The notes beneath the pieces were generated by a model that searched no databases, was not told the origin of the DNA, and was given only the letters and a program-made list of their open reading frames with translations. From Pyrrhosoma nymphula (Eukaryota; Arthropoda; Insecta; Odonata; Coenagrionidae), in the NCBI GenBank assembly GCA_963573305.1, contig OY754333.1, forward strand, positions 20,457,013 to 20,521,012: a stretch of DNA of 64,000 nucleotides, given 5' to 3'. Below, in pieces: positions 10,490 to 20,045 of this stretch. Positions within the stretch are counted from its first letter, which is position 1. Every line of letters begins with the position of its first letter. Both the position numbers and the translations under genes were made by a program.

Positions 10490-10997
10490 TTAGCCTACTT
10501 GCATGCTCTTCCTGGCATACTCAAGTTTCGCGGTGTCGCGAAAAAAGCGCACTCATCCGTTCCTCTGGACCTTCGTCAACTAAAATAAATTTTGATCCGT
10601 CGCTCATCTGAAGCAATTCTTCGTCTAAAATAACTTCTTCTCTAGTCTTAGGCTCCTTTTGGGTTCCACGTGCAATGCTTCTCTGTATGTACATACTTCT
10701 TTTTGTGGTCAGTTGTTGCGGCATTTCTGTTACAAAATTGTAGCCCTTGTTGTGGACTTCTCCCAGTTCTTCTCTGTAGATCTTTGAAATGGACGTGTCT
10801 TCTTCACGGGCTCTCTTCTTATCAGTAACTTCTAAAACTTCGCCATTTTTACTTTTTAAAATTCCACGGCACCTACTTGACCTTTCCTTTTGACATCGCC
10901 AAAATATTAACCCATCTATCTTCTTCCTAAACTCCCTATATGCGTATCCGTTATAATGTGCTGCAGGCTTACCCTTGTCAGTAGTTAAGACTTCCAT
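10490..10997 (-). pseudogene. FLYWCH zinc-finger/MULE transposase N-terminal fragment
   Basis: The 158-codon ORF starts with a FLYWCH-type domain (residues about 10-60): YNGYAYREFRKK, then IFWRCQKERSSRCRG, the aromatic/WRC core of this zinc-binding DNA-binding fold. The terminal His-x-His of the finger is not evident (VTDKK stands where it is expected). Residues about 95-150 follow the usual FLYWCH-MULE linker (a TTKRSMYIQRS segment, then PKTREEVILDEE and DGSKFILVDEG). The frame breaks at a six-T run in the sense strand (10541-10546). One base of shift restores FFATPRNLEYARKS for a few codons before a stop. The MULE catalytic domain is absent. It is most likely a 3-prime truncated Mutator-like element gene; a host-domesticated FLYWCH gene is possible but not supported. 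Confidence 0.68.
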
Positions 10998-11519
10998 AAC
11001 TAACCACCTCCAACCAGCTCGAAGTATTCATTTCCTGGTGACGTAACCTCTACCCTAAACTGTCACATTGGCCCTTGTGCGCTTTCTTCGCACATATCCA
11101 TATTTGCGCTTTATTCGCTGTGCGCTTTTTCGCATAATCAGTTTCGCTGTGATACAATAATGTGGAAAGGAGGACACTTTCGTAAACTTCAATTTTAGTG
11201 TAGTTTGACAAGCATTATTTCCTTAATATTGCTCCACATACTCCCTACTACTTTTCTTCGTGCATTTACACGCCTTTACTCTCTTAATGCATCCTCTCGG
11301 AGTAACTAGTGTCATAAAATTGATGAACACACGATTATCCACCTTTTAAACGTGACCTAATCAAGTATTAGGTAAAATAAAGGTAGCGAAGAAGGAAGGG
11401 ATTCTGGTTTTAAAAAACGGTGTGTCCGTCGTGGAACGGCCGAAAAATGAGTGTGAATATGACTGGCAGTGGGGAGTACACAGTACATATGTAATACATA
11501 AAAAATAATGTTTGCCTGT
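10998..11519. other. Region upstream of the FLYWCH fragment
   Basis: It contains three near-copies of a GCGCTTT-N-TTCGC block (about 11078-11140) whose complement also occurs at the 10541 frameshift site. No other feature is visible. Confidence 0.35.
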
Positions 11520-12012
11520 TTTGTTTTTGTACAAATCTACAGTTTTGCTCTGATCGCGCTGAAATTTTGCATACTAATAGATCAAGATAGGAGAAAAAAA
11601 TAATAGGCTATTTTCAAAAGATCTCAGGGCCCCAAAATGTCCCAAAAAGGCCCTTTAGTACGCTACGCATTGTGTTTTGTGCAGTGATTTCATTTTTTGC
11701 TTTTTAAAATCACTTCCGCTCAAGATAGAGGGTTGTGATTTTTTTGATCAAATAGCTGAAAGAATATATTTTATAAAAATTTCAATCAATAATCTTTTCC
11801 AATTCGTATTTGTCTGAAAATTGCGATTTTTAGCTGCAAAAACGCACATTTTTCTCTGAAATCAACAATAGCATATTTACTTGACAACCAGATATTTGTC
11901 TTATATATGTTTTTTTGGGTTGTCCGCGTCTTGCTAGCTGGTTCGAAGGTGGCCGACGTTTGCGACGCATCTGCATGCGAGATCGCACCACCATCCTGCA
12001 CAGATTAATGGA

Positions 12013-12738
12013 GTGATGAAAACTATGATTCATCGTTCCATCACACTCAGCGATGGAGACCATAGAGATGAGGAGATGAAGAAACTCACAGAAATCTTGG
12101 CCAAGAATGGATATAGAAAAAATGAGATAAGGAAGACAATCTCACAAAAATTAGGACCTCAGCCCCAACCATCGGAGGAGAAATACTCAAAAGATCAGAA
12201 AAAAGCATACCTTCCATATATCCAGGGAACTACTGACAAGATATCCCGGATATTACGGAAATACGAAATAAAGACAATATTCAAACCGAAGAAACAAATA
12301 CGAGACATTGTGAGGAATGTAAAAGGGAAAGAAAAATTAGAAACAGAGGGCGTATATTTGCTAAAGTGTAACACGTGTGATAGGGTCTACGTGGGGGAGA
12401 CTGGACGGACAATTAGAACGAGAGTCAGAGAACATGCGGCTGCAATACGCCTCGGACATCAAGATAAATCAGCGGTCGCCGAACACGCAGCAAAAGGCCA
12501 TGAAATCGAAACCGAGAAGCCGATCATCCTTGCCAAAGACCGGCACTTTAAAACAAGGCTAGTTAGAGAAGCCCTAGAAATAAAGAAACACCCCTGCAAT
12601 TTTAACCGTGACCAAGGACAAGCTATCAGCAGTTCCTGGCTTCCAGTTTTAGCGAGAAATAAAAGAACCCAGAATGTTCCACAACTCCCTCCCCCTCCTC
12701 CTCCTTCCCCCCCCCTCTCCCCAAATTCGTATAAATAG
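12013..12738 (+). pseudogene. PLE GIY-YIG endonuclease domain (5-prime truncated ORF)
   Basis: The 241-residue ORF is the C-terminal part of a PLE polyprotein, which in full copies fuses a telomerase-like reverse transcriptase to a GIY-YIG nuclease that nicks the target. Residues about 60-113 form the basic RT-to-nuclease linker. GVYLLKCNTC (about 114-123) supplies the GIY-equivalent and the Cys-x2-Cys of the PLE zinc motif. YVGET (about 127-131) is the YIG-equivalent, followed by an Arg-rich helix (RTRVREH). AEHAAKGHE supplies the paired His residues, and REALEIKKHP carries the expected catalytic Glu. The endonuclease half looks intact, but no RT motifs precede it. The start codon is only the first ATG in the truncated frame; the natural protein began far upstream. 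The tail becomes proline-rich (12684-12720) as it reads into the C-rich tract. Confidence 0.88.
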
Positions 12739-12764
12739 ATGCATAACCGGAGTGGCCACTCAGT

Positions 12765-12803
12765 AGCCCTGAGGAAGTCTCCGGCAAAGGAGAGGAAACG
12801 TCG
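12765..12803 (+). ncRNA. Candidate hammerhead ribozyme core
   Basis: CTGAGGA at 12769-12775 and GAAAC at 12795-12799 bracket a stem II with TCTCC pairing to GGAGA across a GGCAAA loop. Hammerhead motifs (CTGANGA...GAAA) are known in PLE pseudo-LTRs. The flanking GTGGCC and GGCCAC can pair as a further stem. Activity is inferred only. Confidence 0.5.
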
Positions 12804-13267
12804 GCCACCTTCGAACCAGCTAGCAAGACGCGGACAACCCAAAAAAACATATATAAGTCATAATATGGACCGCGAAAGTTTTAACGACTTGACAGATATT
12901 TGTCTTTTTAACGCATTTAAAATTCATTTTGATTGGTTTTAAAGATGATTAGGAAGACTAAGTATTGAGTTTTGTTCAGCGGTTTATTTTTTGGCTTTTT
13001 AAAACTAATTTCTCTCAAGATAGAGAGTTGAAATTTATTTTATCAGATACCCGAAAGAATGAATTTTCTCATTTTTTCAATCGGTTCTCCTCATACATGA
13101 TGAGTTATAAAGGAAGTGTGATCCCGATCACCCCCGGGTAATTCAGGTAGTATAGTATAAGTAAGCATAAATAATTAAATTAGTATTTCTGAAAAGTGGC
13201 CAGTATAGCCAGGCCTGGGTGACAATGAAAATATTCCCCAGCAACGAAAGTGAAAAATACTCTAGAT

Positions 13268-13569
13268 TTGCATAAATTTTTCGCGTCAATTTCACATTTT
13301 TCAGTTTATCGATGTAGGAAAAACAATCGAAAAAATGACAAAATATGATGCTTTGGATTCATTTTGGTAAAGGCTTCACGCTCATGCATGAATCATTTAA
13401 TATTTTAATGATCGAAGAAAAAATGTTCTATGCGGAAACGTCTCGTTTCCACCGTTTAATAGATACCGTTGAAAAAAATATAAAATCTTTTCTAAGCTCG
13501 AGAGTAGGAAAATTTCTCAGAGTTTTCAGTTTTTATTGATATTTTATACATTATTTTAATTAAATTTCG
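13268..13569 (+). repeat. Direct repeat C, copy 1
   Basis: About 300 bp repeated in the same orientation at 14364-14702. Shared blocks include TCATTTAATATTTTAATGATCG-like and CTCGAGAGTAGGAAAATTTC. The family is unrecognised. Confidence 0.75.
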
Positions 13570-14363
13570 ACATTATATCTTATCAATGCGCACAAGCACT
13601 CACAAGCAGGTTCCATCGTCTCCTCTATCGTTCTCTCCGCCTTCTCTATCCGTACGGGAGTAGGGTGTCACGTGACGCTGGGCTATCGCGAGATTACCCC
13701 CTCATCCATAAGCAGTATTCCACTTCAAAATGAAAGAGTTAGCGAAACAGAAAGTGAAAGCCTAAATCTTAACTACAGAGGAAAAATTTGGGTTTTGTTT
13801 CTTTATCACCGCCCTTTCCCATAGGCTGGCGATAATTTGGTATAATCATTAGCAGTGGATAAATAGGCATAAGAGATTTTTGGAAAATATTTATGACCCT
13901 CTTTGACTCTTGTTTTCGTTCTTCCCCACATTAAATTCTCCTCTCCGAGCAAAGCGCCTCGAGGTATTTTTAACCCTCCTTCCGCGAAATGCGGAAATAC
14001 CTCCCCGCGCCGGAGTCTCTTTTGTTTCGTCTCTCCAGTTCTGTGTGACACGACTCTCAAAATATGCCGCGGTGAATCCTTCCCTAGGGAAATATCATGA
14101 ATCATCGTATTTCCTCTCGCAGCGCGGAAGACTTATGATAGACTCCATCAGTCGATTGCTCGCTCTCCGCCCAAGTCATTTATCTTATGTATTATGAGAT
14201 ATAAATGTATCAAGATATACTTATACCTTATACTATTGAAATAGTAATGACTATCGTATTCGCCATTGGCCGTTCAATCCTAAGATTGATTGACTGCAGC
14301 CCTCCATCCTTCTCTGTCTAATGCTATTTCCCTGATTACCTGGACTTCCCTGACTTCCTATAT
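13570..14363. other. Spacer between repeat C copies
   Basis: Richer in GC than its surroundings at 13600-14060. A hairpin lies at about 13961-14003 (GAGGTATTT...AAATACCTC enclosing TTCCGC/GCGGAA). The opposing ORFs at 13806-14105, 13903-14100 and 13910-14197 have no recognised domain. Confidence 0.4.
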
Positions 14364-14702
14364 TTGCATACATTTTTTCGCGTTTACATTAATCACATTT
14401 CTCACATGACTTCACAAAAAGCTCACATTTTTACGTTTTTTGATCAATGTAAAAAAATATTGAAAAAATTAAATAATATGATACTTTTTGGATTCATTTT
14501 GATAAAGGTTTCGCGCTCACACATTAATTATTTAATATTTTAATGATCGAAAGAAAAATGTTCAACGCGGAAAGTTTTCGTCTCCACCGTTTAATATCAT
14601 TGAAAAAAAATATAAAATCTTTTCTGGGCTCGAGAGTAGGAAAATTTCTCAGAGTTTTCAGTTTTTATTGATATTTTATACGATATTTTAATTAAATTTT
14701 TT
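14364..14702 (+). repeat. Direct repeat C, copy 2
   Basis: Second copy of the 13268-13569 repeat, diverged by small indels. The best-conserved part is the last 120 bp. Confidence 0.75.
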
Positions 14703-14774
14703 AGTACAATCATCTTTATTTGGTCTTTGTATTTAAACCCTTCGTATTCCTTTTAGGACTTATCCTCTATTTAT

Positions 14775-15100
14775 GCATTCATCATTTTCCTCACAAACCC
14801 ACTGTGCCTCAGTGTGAGCTCAGTCCATCAGGTTCTTCTTTTCTGTAAAGTGTTACATATGCTGTTTTCCTCTTCCACCCTCCTGTATTCTTCTTTATTT
14901 ATTATTTCATGCGTCCATTTGATCTTCAGCATCCTTCTGCAACGCCAGGTTACGAATGCTCCGAATCTTTTTACTGGACTTCTTTCCCAATGGTCCATGC
15001 TTCCGATCCATATACAGCCACTTTCCTCACGAATGTATTCACTTAGTGTTTCCCCGTTTGCAGACCCATCTTCTTTGAGCAAAGTAGCTACCATTTCATC
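14775..15100 (-). pseudogene. LINE C-terminal fragment
   Basis: On the minus strand CRRMLKIKWTHEI, NKEEYRRVEEE and a following basic stretch match the post-RT region of endonuclease LINEs (MWxxRRMLKISWTDxxTNEExL type). The frame is interrupted. It is the same subfamily as the split fragment at 28860-29650. Confidence 0.6.
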
Positions 15101-15351
15101 ATGGACGCCTTCTTAGCTTTTAATAATTGTATGAGGTGTGATAAAATAATAACGGGAATTTTCGTTTTTCTTAAAGAATATTTATTTATTAATCAATATC
15201 AATTTCGTTCTCTTCAAAGTAATCCCCCTTAGATATAATACACTTGTACCAGCGATTTTTCCAATCTTGGAAGCACTTCTGGAACTCACTTTTCGGTATA
15301 GAGTTCAAATCCTTAAGCGATTCTGTTTTTATCTCATCAATTGTGGCAAAA

Positions 15352-16258
15352 TGTGGTCACCATGCTCTTCAATGTGGTCCTGGTGATGAGAAAAGCAGAA
15401 GTCAGCAACCCAGGTGGTACTTTGTTCAACCATATATCGAAAAAAATAGCCTATGATGATGATGTCGATATGATATATCAAGAAAACTCAAAGATCTTGA
15501 GGAAGGACTGGAGAGATTAGAAATGGAGGCAGGAAAATTTGGGTTAAAAGTGAACTGTGGCAAAACTCAGTACCTATTTTCTTCCAGGAAAAGTACGACT
15601 GTAAAAGATAAATCTATAGAATTAAATGGTAAGAAATATGAGAGATGTAACAACTTCAAGTATTTGGGAGTGCTGGTGACAAAAGATAATGAAATGCAAG
15701 AAGAAATAAAAGCTAGGATTGCAGCAGGCAATAGGGCTTATCGAGCTTTGTTGAAGGTGCTCAAGACACGGAACCTCAGTCGGAACTTGAAAACGAAGGT
15801 TTATCGAACAATGATTAGACATGTGGTTATGTATGGTTCAGAAACATGGACCATGATTACTGCAGAAGAAGAGCTACTAAAAAGATGGGAAAGGAAAGTG
15901 CTAAGAAAGATTTTTGGTGCAGTGAAGGAAGACGGACAGTGGAAAATACGGAGGAATAGAGAACTGGCGGAACTCTACAATCATCCTAACATAGTGGCTG
16001 AAATTAAGAGTAACAGGATAAGGTGGTTAGGGCATGTTGAGAGAATGCCTTGAAAAAGATATACCTTGGACATCCTAGTGGCAGATGATTGAGAGGAAGA
16101 CATCGGAAAAGATGGTTGAATGACGTAGGAGATGATCTAAGAAAGATGAGAATAAGAAGATGGAGAACTCATGCAGGATATCGTGACGTCTGGGCTAACA
16201 TTGTCAGAGATGCCAAGGCCCTACAAGGGCTGTAGCGCTGAGGAGTAAGTAAGTATTG
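15352..16258 (+). mobile_element. LINE 3-prime fragment inserted in mariner
   Basis: The direct repeat GTGGCAAAA (15343-15351 and 16259-16267) is present once in the uninterrupted mariner alignment, so it is the TSD. The insert is 5-prime truncated inside the RT gene and ends in a short TAAG-repeat tail (GAGTAAGTAAGTA), typical of microsatellite-tailed LINEs. Confidence 0.82.
15361..16232 (+). pseudogene. LINE reverse transcriptase, C-terminal third
   Basis: The frame opens within the RT palm: MLFNVVL, then AYDDDVD at about 15448-15470, where the catalytic YADD has become YDDD. The longest open part (15523-16053, 176 codons) carries the thumb and post-RT blocks: FGLKVNCGKTQ, FKYLGVLVT, VYRTMIRHVVMYGSETWT, WERKVLRKIFGA and IRWLGHVERM. 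A TGA at 16051-16053 stops it, but the same frame continues with RGRHRKRWLNDV, WRTHAGYRDVW and a final ALQGL. It is a dead copy of an endonuclease-type LINE related to the fragments at 46.2 and 60.4 kb. Confidence 0.8.
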
Positions 16259-16929
16259 GTGGCAAAACCTCGTCCTTTCACGGTTCTCTTCAGCCTCGGG
16301 AATAGAAAGAAGTCACCGGGGGGCATGTCCGGCGAATACGGTGGATGAGGCAAAATTCACTCTGTGTTTTTTACCATGAAATCGCGAAGCAGTGAGGTGT
16401 GAGCGGGAGCATTATCGTGGTGCAATTTCCACGAGTTGTTTTGCCACAATTCTGGGCGTTTTCGTCGGATTTCTTCATGCAAACAGCGCATAACTTCCAG
16501 GTTGTATTCCTTATTGATCGTACGACCGTGTGGCAGAAGCTCGGGATTATTGAAAATCGGAATAATGAATCCCGTGAAATTTAAAAATTCCCTTTATTTT
16601 TTTATCATACCTCGTATGCACGTATGTATGTATGTAAAATTCATCTTGAAAATGGCATGAACGATTCTGATGAGTCACATATATATAGAATGTTTTAGGT
16701 ATGACAAATTCACTGGGCTAGGTCTGATCTTCGGATATTTTCTTCAAAGGGCCAAATTTGAGTCCAGAAAAGATGTAATCATAAGCGTGGGAAATAATTC
16801 GGACTTCAAAGGTAAAGTTTATATTTTTCGACTTTAAAAGATGATAAAATACATTTAGGGTAATGAGGTGGGACTAAATTGGGCAAGAAAGCAAATAATT
16901 CATATTTCTAGCGATCGATTTTGACTTAT

Positions 16930-17545
16930 TGGTCGTATCCTCCGAGATGTATACGCCGTAACACTACCTTCTTCATTAGTCGTACTAAAAGCGCGGGAAA
17001 TGCGCTTGCTGTGGAAATTACAACCATGTGCCGTATATTTAGGGCCACTTATGTTAATAATATTTATATGCATTTGGAAAAGCATTAGCACTCTTTTATA
17101 GAGGCATATTAGACAACTATCAAGAAAACTTTAGATAAATAGGAACTGTACTACCATCACATTCTTGGTCGATAAGCACGTCATTCCACCAGATCGTATG
17201 CACTAAAAAAGCTATTTGGCACAAAGTAATAAAAGAGATGATAAAGACGTAGAAGTTCTTGCTTGAAAACAGTAATTATGAGTCAATTGCTAATTATGTG
17301 ACTATAAGTTTTGTACCTATTCAAGTGATTCCCTCCGTTACACAACCGACTGATGGCTATATGATGCGCAAGGTGCTATTTCTTTGAGAAGTTTGTAATC
17401 CAGATAAGTTGCAAAAATTCACGAGAAATAGGCAGGCTCAGATTTCGTGTAACAGCGCATTCCAGCGGTTCAAGAATTTCTGTAGTTATCAGTGATGATT
17501 TACTATCTTATTTAAAGAAAATGTACGTGCTTCCCAAGTCTTAAA
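16930..17545 (+). repeat. Dispersed repeat D, copy 1
   Basis: Collinear with 45096-45660 (same strand) and with 22310-22960 (opposite strand). Blocks held in common are GCGCGGGAAATGCGCTTGC, AAGCATTAGCA, AAAGTAATAAAA-GATGATAA and AACAGCGCATTCCAGC. There are no ORFs; it is probably a non-autonomous element of unknown class. Confidence 0.7.
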
Positions 17546-17819
17546 TGCCGTAATAACTTTCGATTTGAATTTTTGTCCCTTCCCTCCGCAAGGGAATCGA
17601 AAATTTAGGACTACTGTTTTTAAACAGATGTCGATGGAAATTCAGCTGTTCAGGCCCGTATATCTAGGAAGCTGCGTACTGGTCTATAAATTTAGATAGT
17701 TAAGAGAGACACTATTTTGGCGTTTTATCGCCCTTCTCAAGATGAGTAAATATGCTGATAGCGGTTGAAATAATATTTGAACTGATATTTTTAGTCACGT
17801 CTCTGTATAACATTATCGT
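17546..17819. other. No feature recognised
   Basis: Nothing supported. Confidence 0.4.
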
Positions 17820-18300
17820 TAACAGCGATTGAACGATGAGCTTAATGAAAGTATTTCCACATACCTAGGATATGTGTTATGCTTAAGCAATCGAGTAGCA
17901 TACAGTATGCTTTCTGGGTGTGCTTTATCACTCGTAATCTTTGATGTTTACGTAGAAAATGCAAACAAGAATGCAGGCGAATGGAGGAAAAATCAACATG
18001 CTACCCTTTGCTGATGACAAAGCAGTTCTTGCAGAGCAGAAATGATCCGACAAGGACACTGAACTTCATGTTAAACATGAAGAATAAATACAACTTGAAG
18101 ATTAATTTTTAAAAAATCCTAATTGAAGGTTAAAGAAAAAATTAAGGTGGAATAGTCACATTAAAAGTTTAACAACAAAACTACTGAAAGTGGAAGAATT
18201 TTTTTACTATCGACAAAGCAGGATCACCAGAGTTGGAAGGTGTTAAAAAATAATGCTAGAAAAATAACACAAGAATGCAAAAAAATTTGAGTTTCATATT
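17820..18300 (+). pseudogene. LINE reverse transcriptase core fragment
   Basis: GCALSLVIFDVYVE followed by EWRKN, then in another frame LPFADDKAVLAEQ, corresponds to the RT block GCxLSPxLFxxYxE and the catalytic FADD motif of LINE-A-like retrotransposons. KYNLKINF and EEFFYY (the usual YGMKIN and EFxYLG blocks) follow with frameshifts. At least two frameshifts separate the pieces. Confidence 0.68.
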
Positions 18301-19719
18301 TTCGGCGAAGAACTTCAATATAAACCACTAGCTTTGAAATTTCTTAAGATTTTTCTGTAATCCACGAAAGAAAAAGAAAGAAAATTAAAGCCTGAACGCG
18401 GAATTAACGATTCTCAGGAAATAATGCATGCAGTCTCCTTCCCACCTTAGAAATCCGGAAAGGAAGAATGCATTTTCCATTATCTTGAATAACTGGTTTG
18501 TAAGTCAGGGAGTATCTATTGCCAACTCCTTATCTCTTGTCTCTCCAACATGCGTACCAATATTGCATAATCCCTCCCCTTCATTCCCATTTCCGAGGAC
18601 AGCATAGAATGCTTCCCGTGAGGCCCTAAAACAAAAAAAGAGAAAAGGAGAAAAAAACTGAAAAAATAAACTAGGAGCACGACTCATATGCATGAGTGAG
18701 CAAGAAGAGGAAGAAGCATCGCGTGTTCATCTATCACGCGCTCATCTCATTGGTGAAATTATCGCGAAATAGGTATCGCATGATGTGGCCCCCTATCTCT
18801 GGACTCACTTCGACAATGCACGCCCTTTGATAGGTGCTTTTAATTGCTCTCTCGCCCTTTCTTCGGAAAAGCATCACTTGAGACGGCTTCTGTTCTCTCA
18901 AATCAGCTCCTTCATCTAGACCTATATATTACCAAGCGAGCCATTTCGAAGGTGTGTGGCAGGGGGTGAGTTTTCTCCAGCATGCACTAAACCATACTCC
19001 ACAAAAGTCAATGACGCAACGACTATTAATGCATTGTTGTTTTAAAAAAACCTTAACATACCTGCCATGAAGTGAAATTTCACCAATAAGCTCTACACTA
19101 TGTTGTATGCTACCAATCTTGCATAAAATAAGAGTAGTATTGACTATTCTGCAACTACATACATCTACAGAGTTTTATTTGTTTTTATTCTAGAGCTATA
19201 CCGGAAGCATACAAGACGACGATAATGTACTGCTTAGCAAATTAAGGCTAGAACATTTGGGAGCAAATCAAATAATTAAGCACACTACCTATCAAAAAAC
19301 TATATTATAAAATCTCAGTAGCAGATACTGTGGTATCTTATAGTTTGTGGGAAAAATGACATTATAAACCTGTCCGTTCTGCAGCCTATTTCATTAATTT
19401 TATTCTCATCATATTATCTGCTGTACTATATCGGATTTCGTAATAGTTTATGACGTTGTCAGCATATAGGTCTGCTAGGAACTTGCTCAAAAAATTAAGT
19501 TCTTCTTAAAAGATTAAGTTAAGATCTTCGCAGTACGCGTTATTACTGTGTAATTAAGCCTACCACATAAGGACCAAAAGTATTGGCAGCGTATCGCAAA
19601 TGAAATCTAACAAGGGAGAAGTCGTTAAGTCTTATGCGAGGGAGGACGAAGGGTAAAATCTGTAGTGCTAGTAAAGAGAATCGAATGTTATGATTTATCA
19701 AATGGGTACTGGGAAACTG
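18301..19719. other. No feature recognised
   Basis: AT-rich to mixed sequence. The minus ORF at 18505-18693 has no recognised domain. Confidence 0.4.
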
Positions 19720-20045
19720 GGAGGATGAATTGAGGGAACTTTACTGCTACTCTGTTGTTAGACCTCTTTTTGAAAGCGCCTCAGAATTCAGGATCCTCGT
19801 GATATTGGCTTAAATACCGAATTATGACGTGTGCATTGAATTTTGGCAAGAAAATTGAAAGGTCATCGCGATAACTTCATTTGTTCTCCATGCCTTTTGC
19901 AACAGTATGGATGGGAACCATTATCAAAATTTATCAAAAAGTTTAGACTGTTTTTATTTTCACTAAATTCAAAGCCTAACTCGTTACTAACGATGCCAAA
20001 AATGTTTTTGGACCCCGAAATACTACCGTCGATTAGCTCGTAGCA
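19720..20045 (+). pseudogene. Decayed CR1/Jockey-like LINE fragment
   Basis: YCYSVVRPLFESASEF matches the VRPHLEYAAS block, and LLQQYGWEPL matches the LGWEPLxxRR block, of the LINE at 63.2-63.9 kb, in the same order and spacing. The frame is broken between them. Confidence 0.5.

Larger units (their letters stand above)
11890..12906 (+). mobile_element. Truncated Penelope-like element with 13-bp TSD
   Basis: The TSD AGATATTTGTCTT occurs at 11890-11902 and 12894-12906. The insert (991 bp) begins with an inverted partial pseudo-LTR (about 11903-11962) whose complement lies at 12788-12856. It then carries a GIY-YIG endonuclease ORF, a C-rich tract, a hammerhead-like motif and a unique tail of about 37 bp (12857-12893). 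The RT core is missing, so the copy is 5-prime truncated. The inverted terminal segments and one-sided tail are established PLE traits. Confidence 0.88.
11520..13150 (+). repeat. Dispersed repeat G, copy 1, split by a PLE
   Basis: The segments 11520-11889 and 12907-13150 form one repeat whose reverse complement is found at 34862-35226 plus 35416-35640. The landmarks are CTCAAGATAGAG blocks and AACGCATTTAAAATTCATTTTG, and the end reads GATCGGGATC in both copies on the appropriate strand. Copy 2 lacks the PLE and so is its empty site. Confidence 0.75.
15130..16616 (-). mobile_element. Internally deleted mariner, copy 2, split by a LINE
   Basis: The TA-bounded ends carry GAGGTGTGATAAAATAAT and its inverted counterpart. 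With the nested insertion (15352-16258) removed, the element is again about 575 bp and collinear with 6714-7290, including the same loss of the transposase 5-prime half. The remaining transposase fragments are frameshifted. Confidence 0.85.

Noticed and set aside
11078..11140. GCGCTTT-TTCGC triplet as an operator array
   Set aside because: Degenerate spacing, and its complement sits in the FLYWCH coding part; more likely element-internal repetition.
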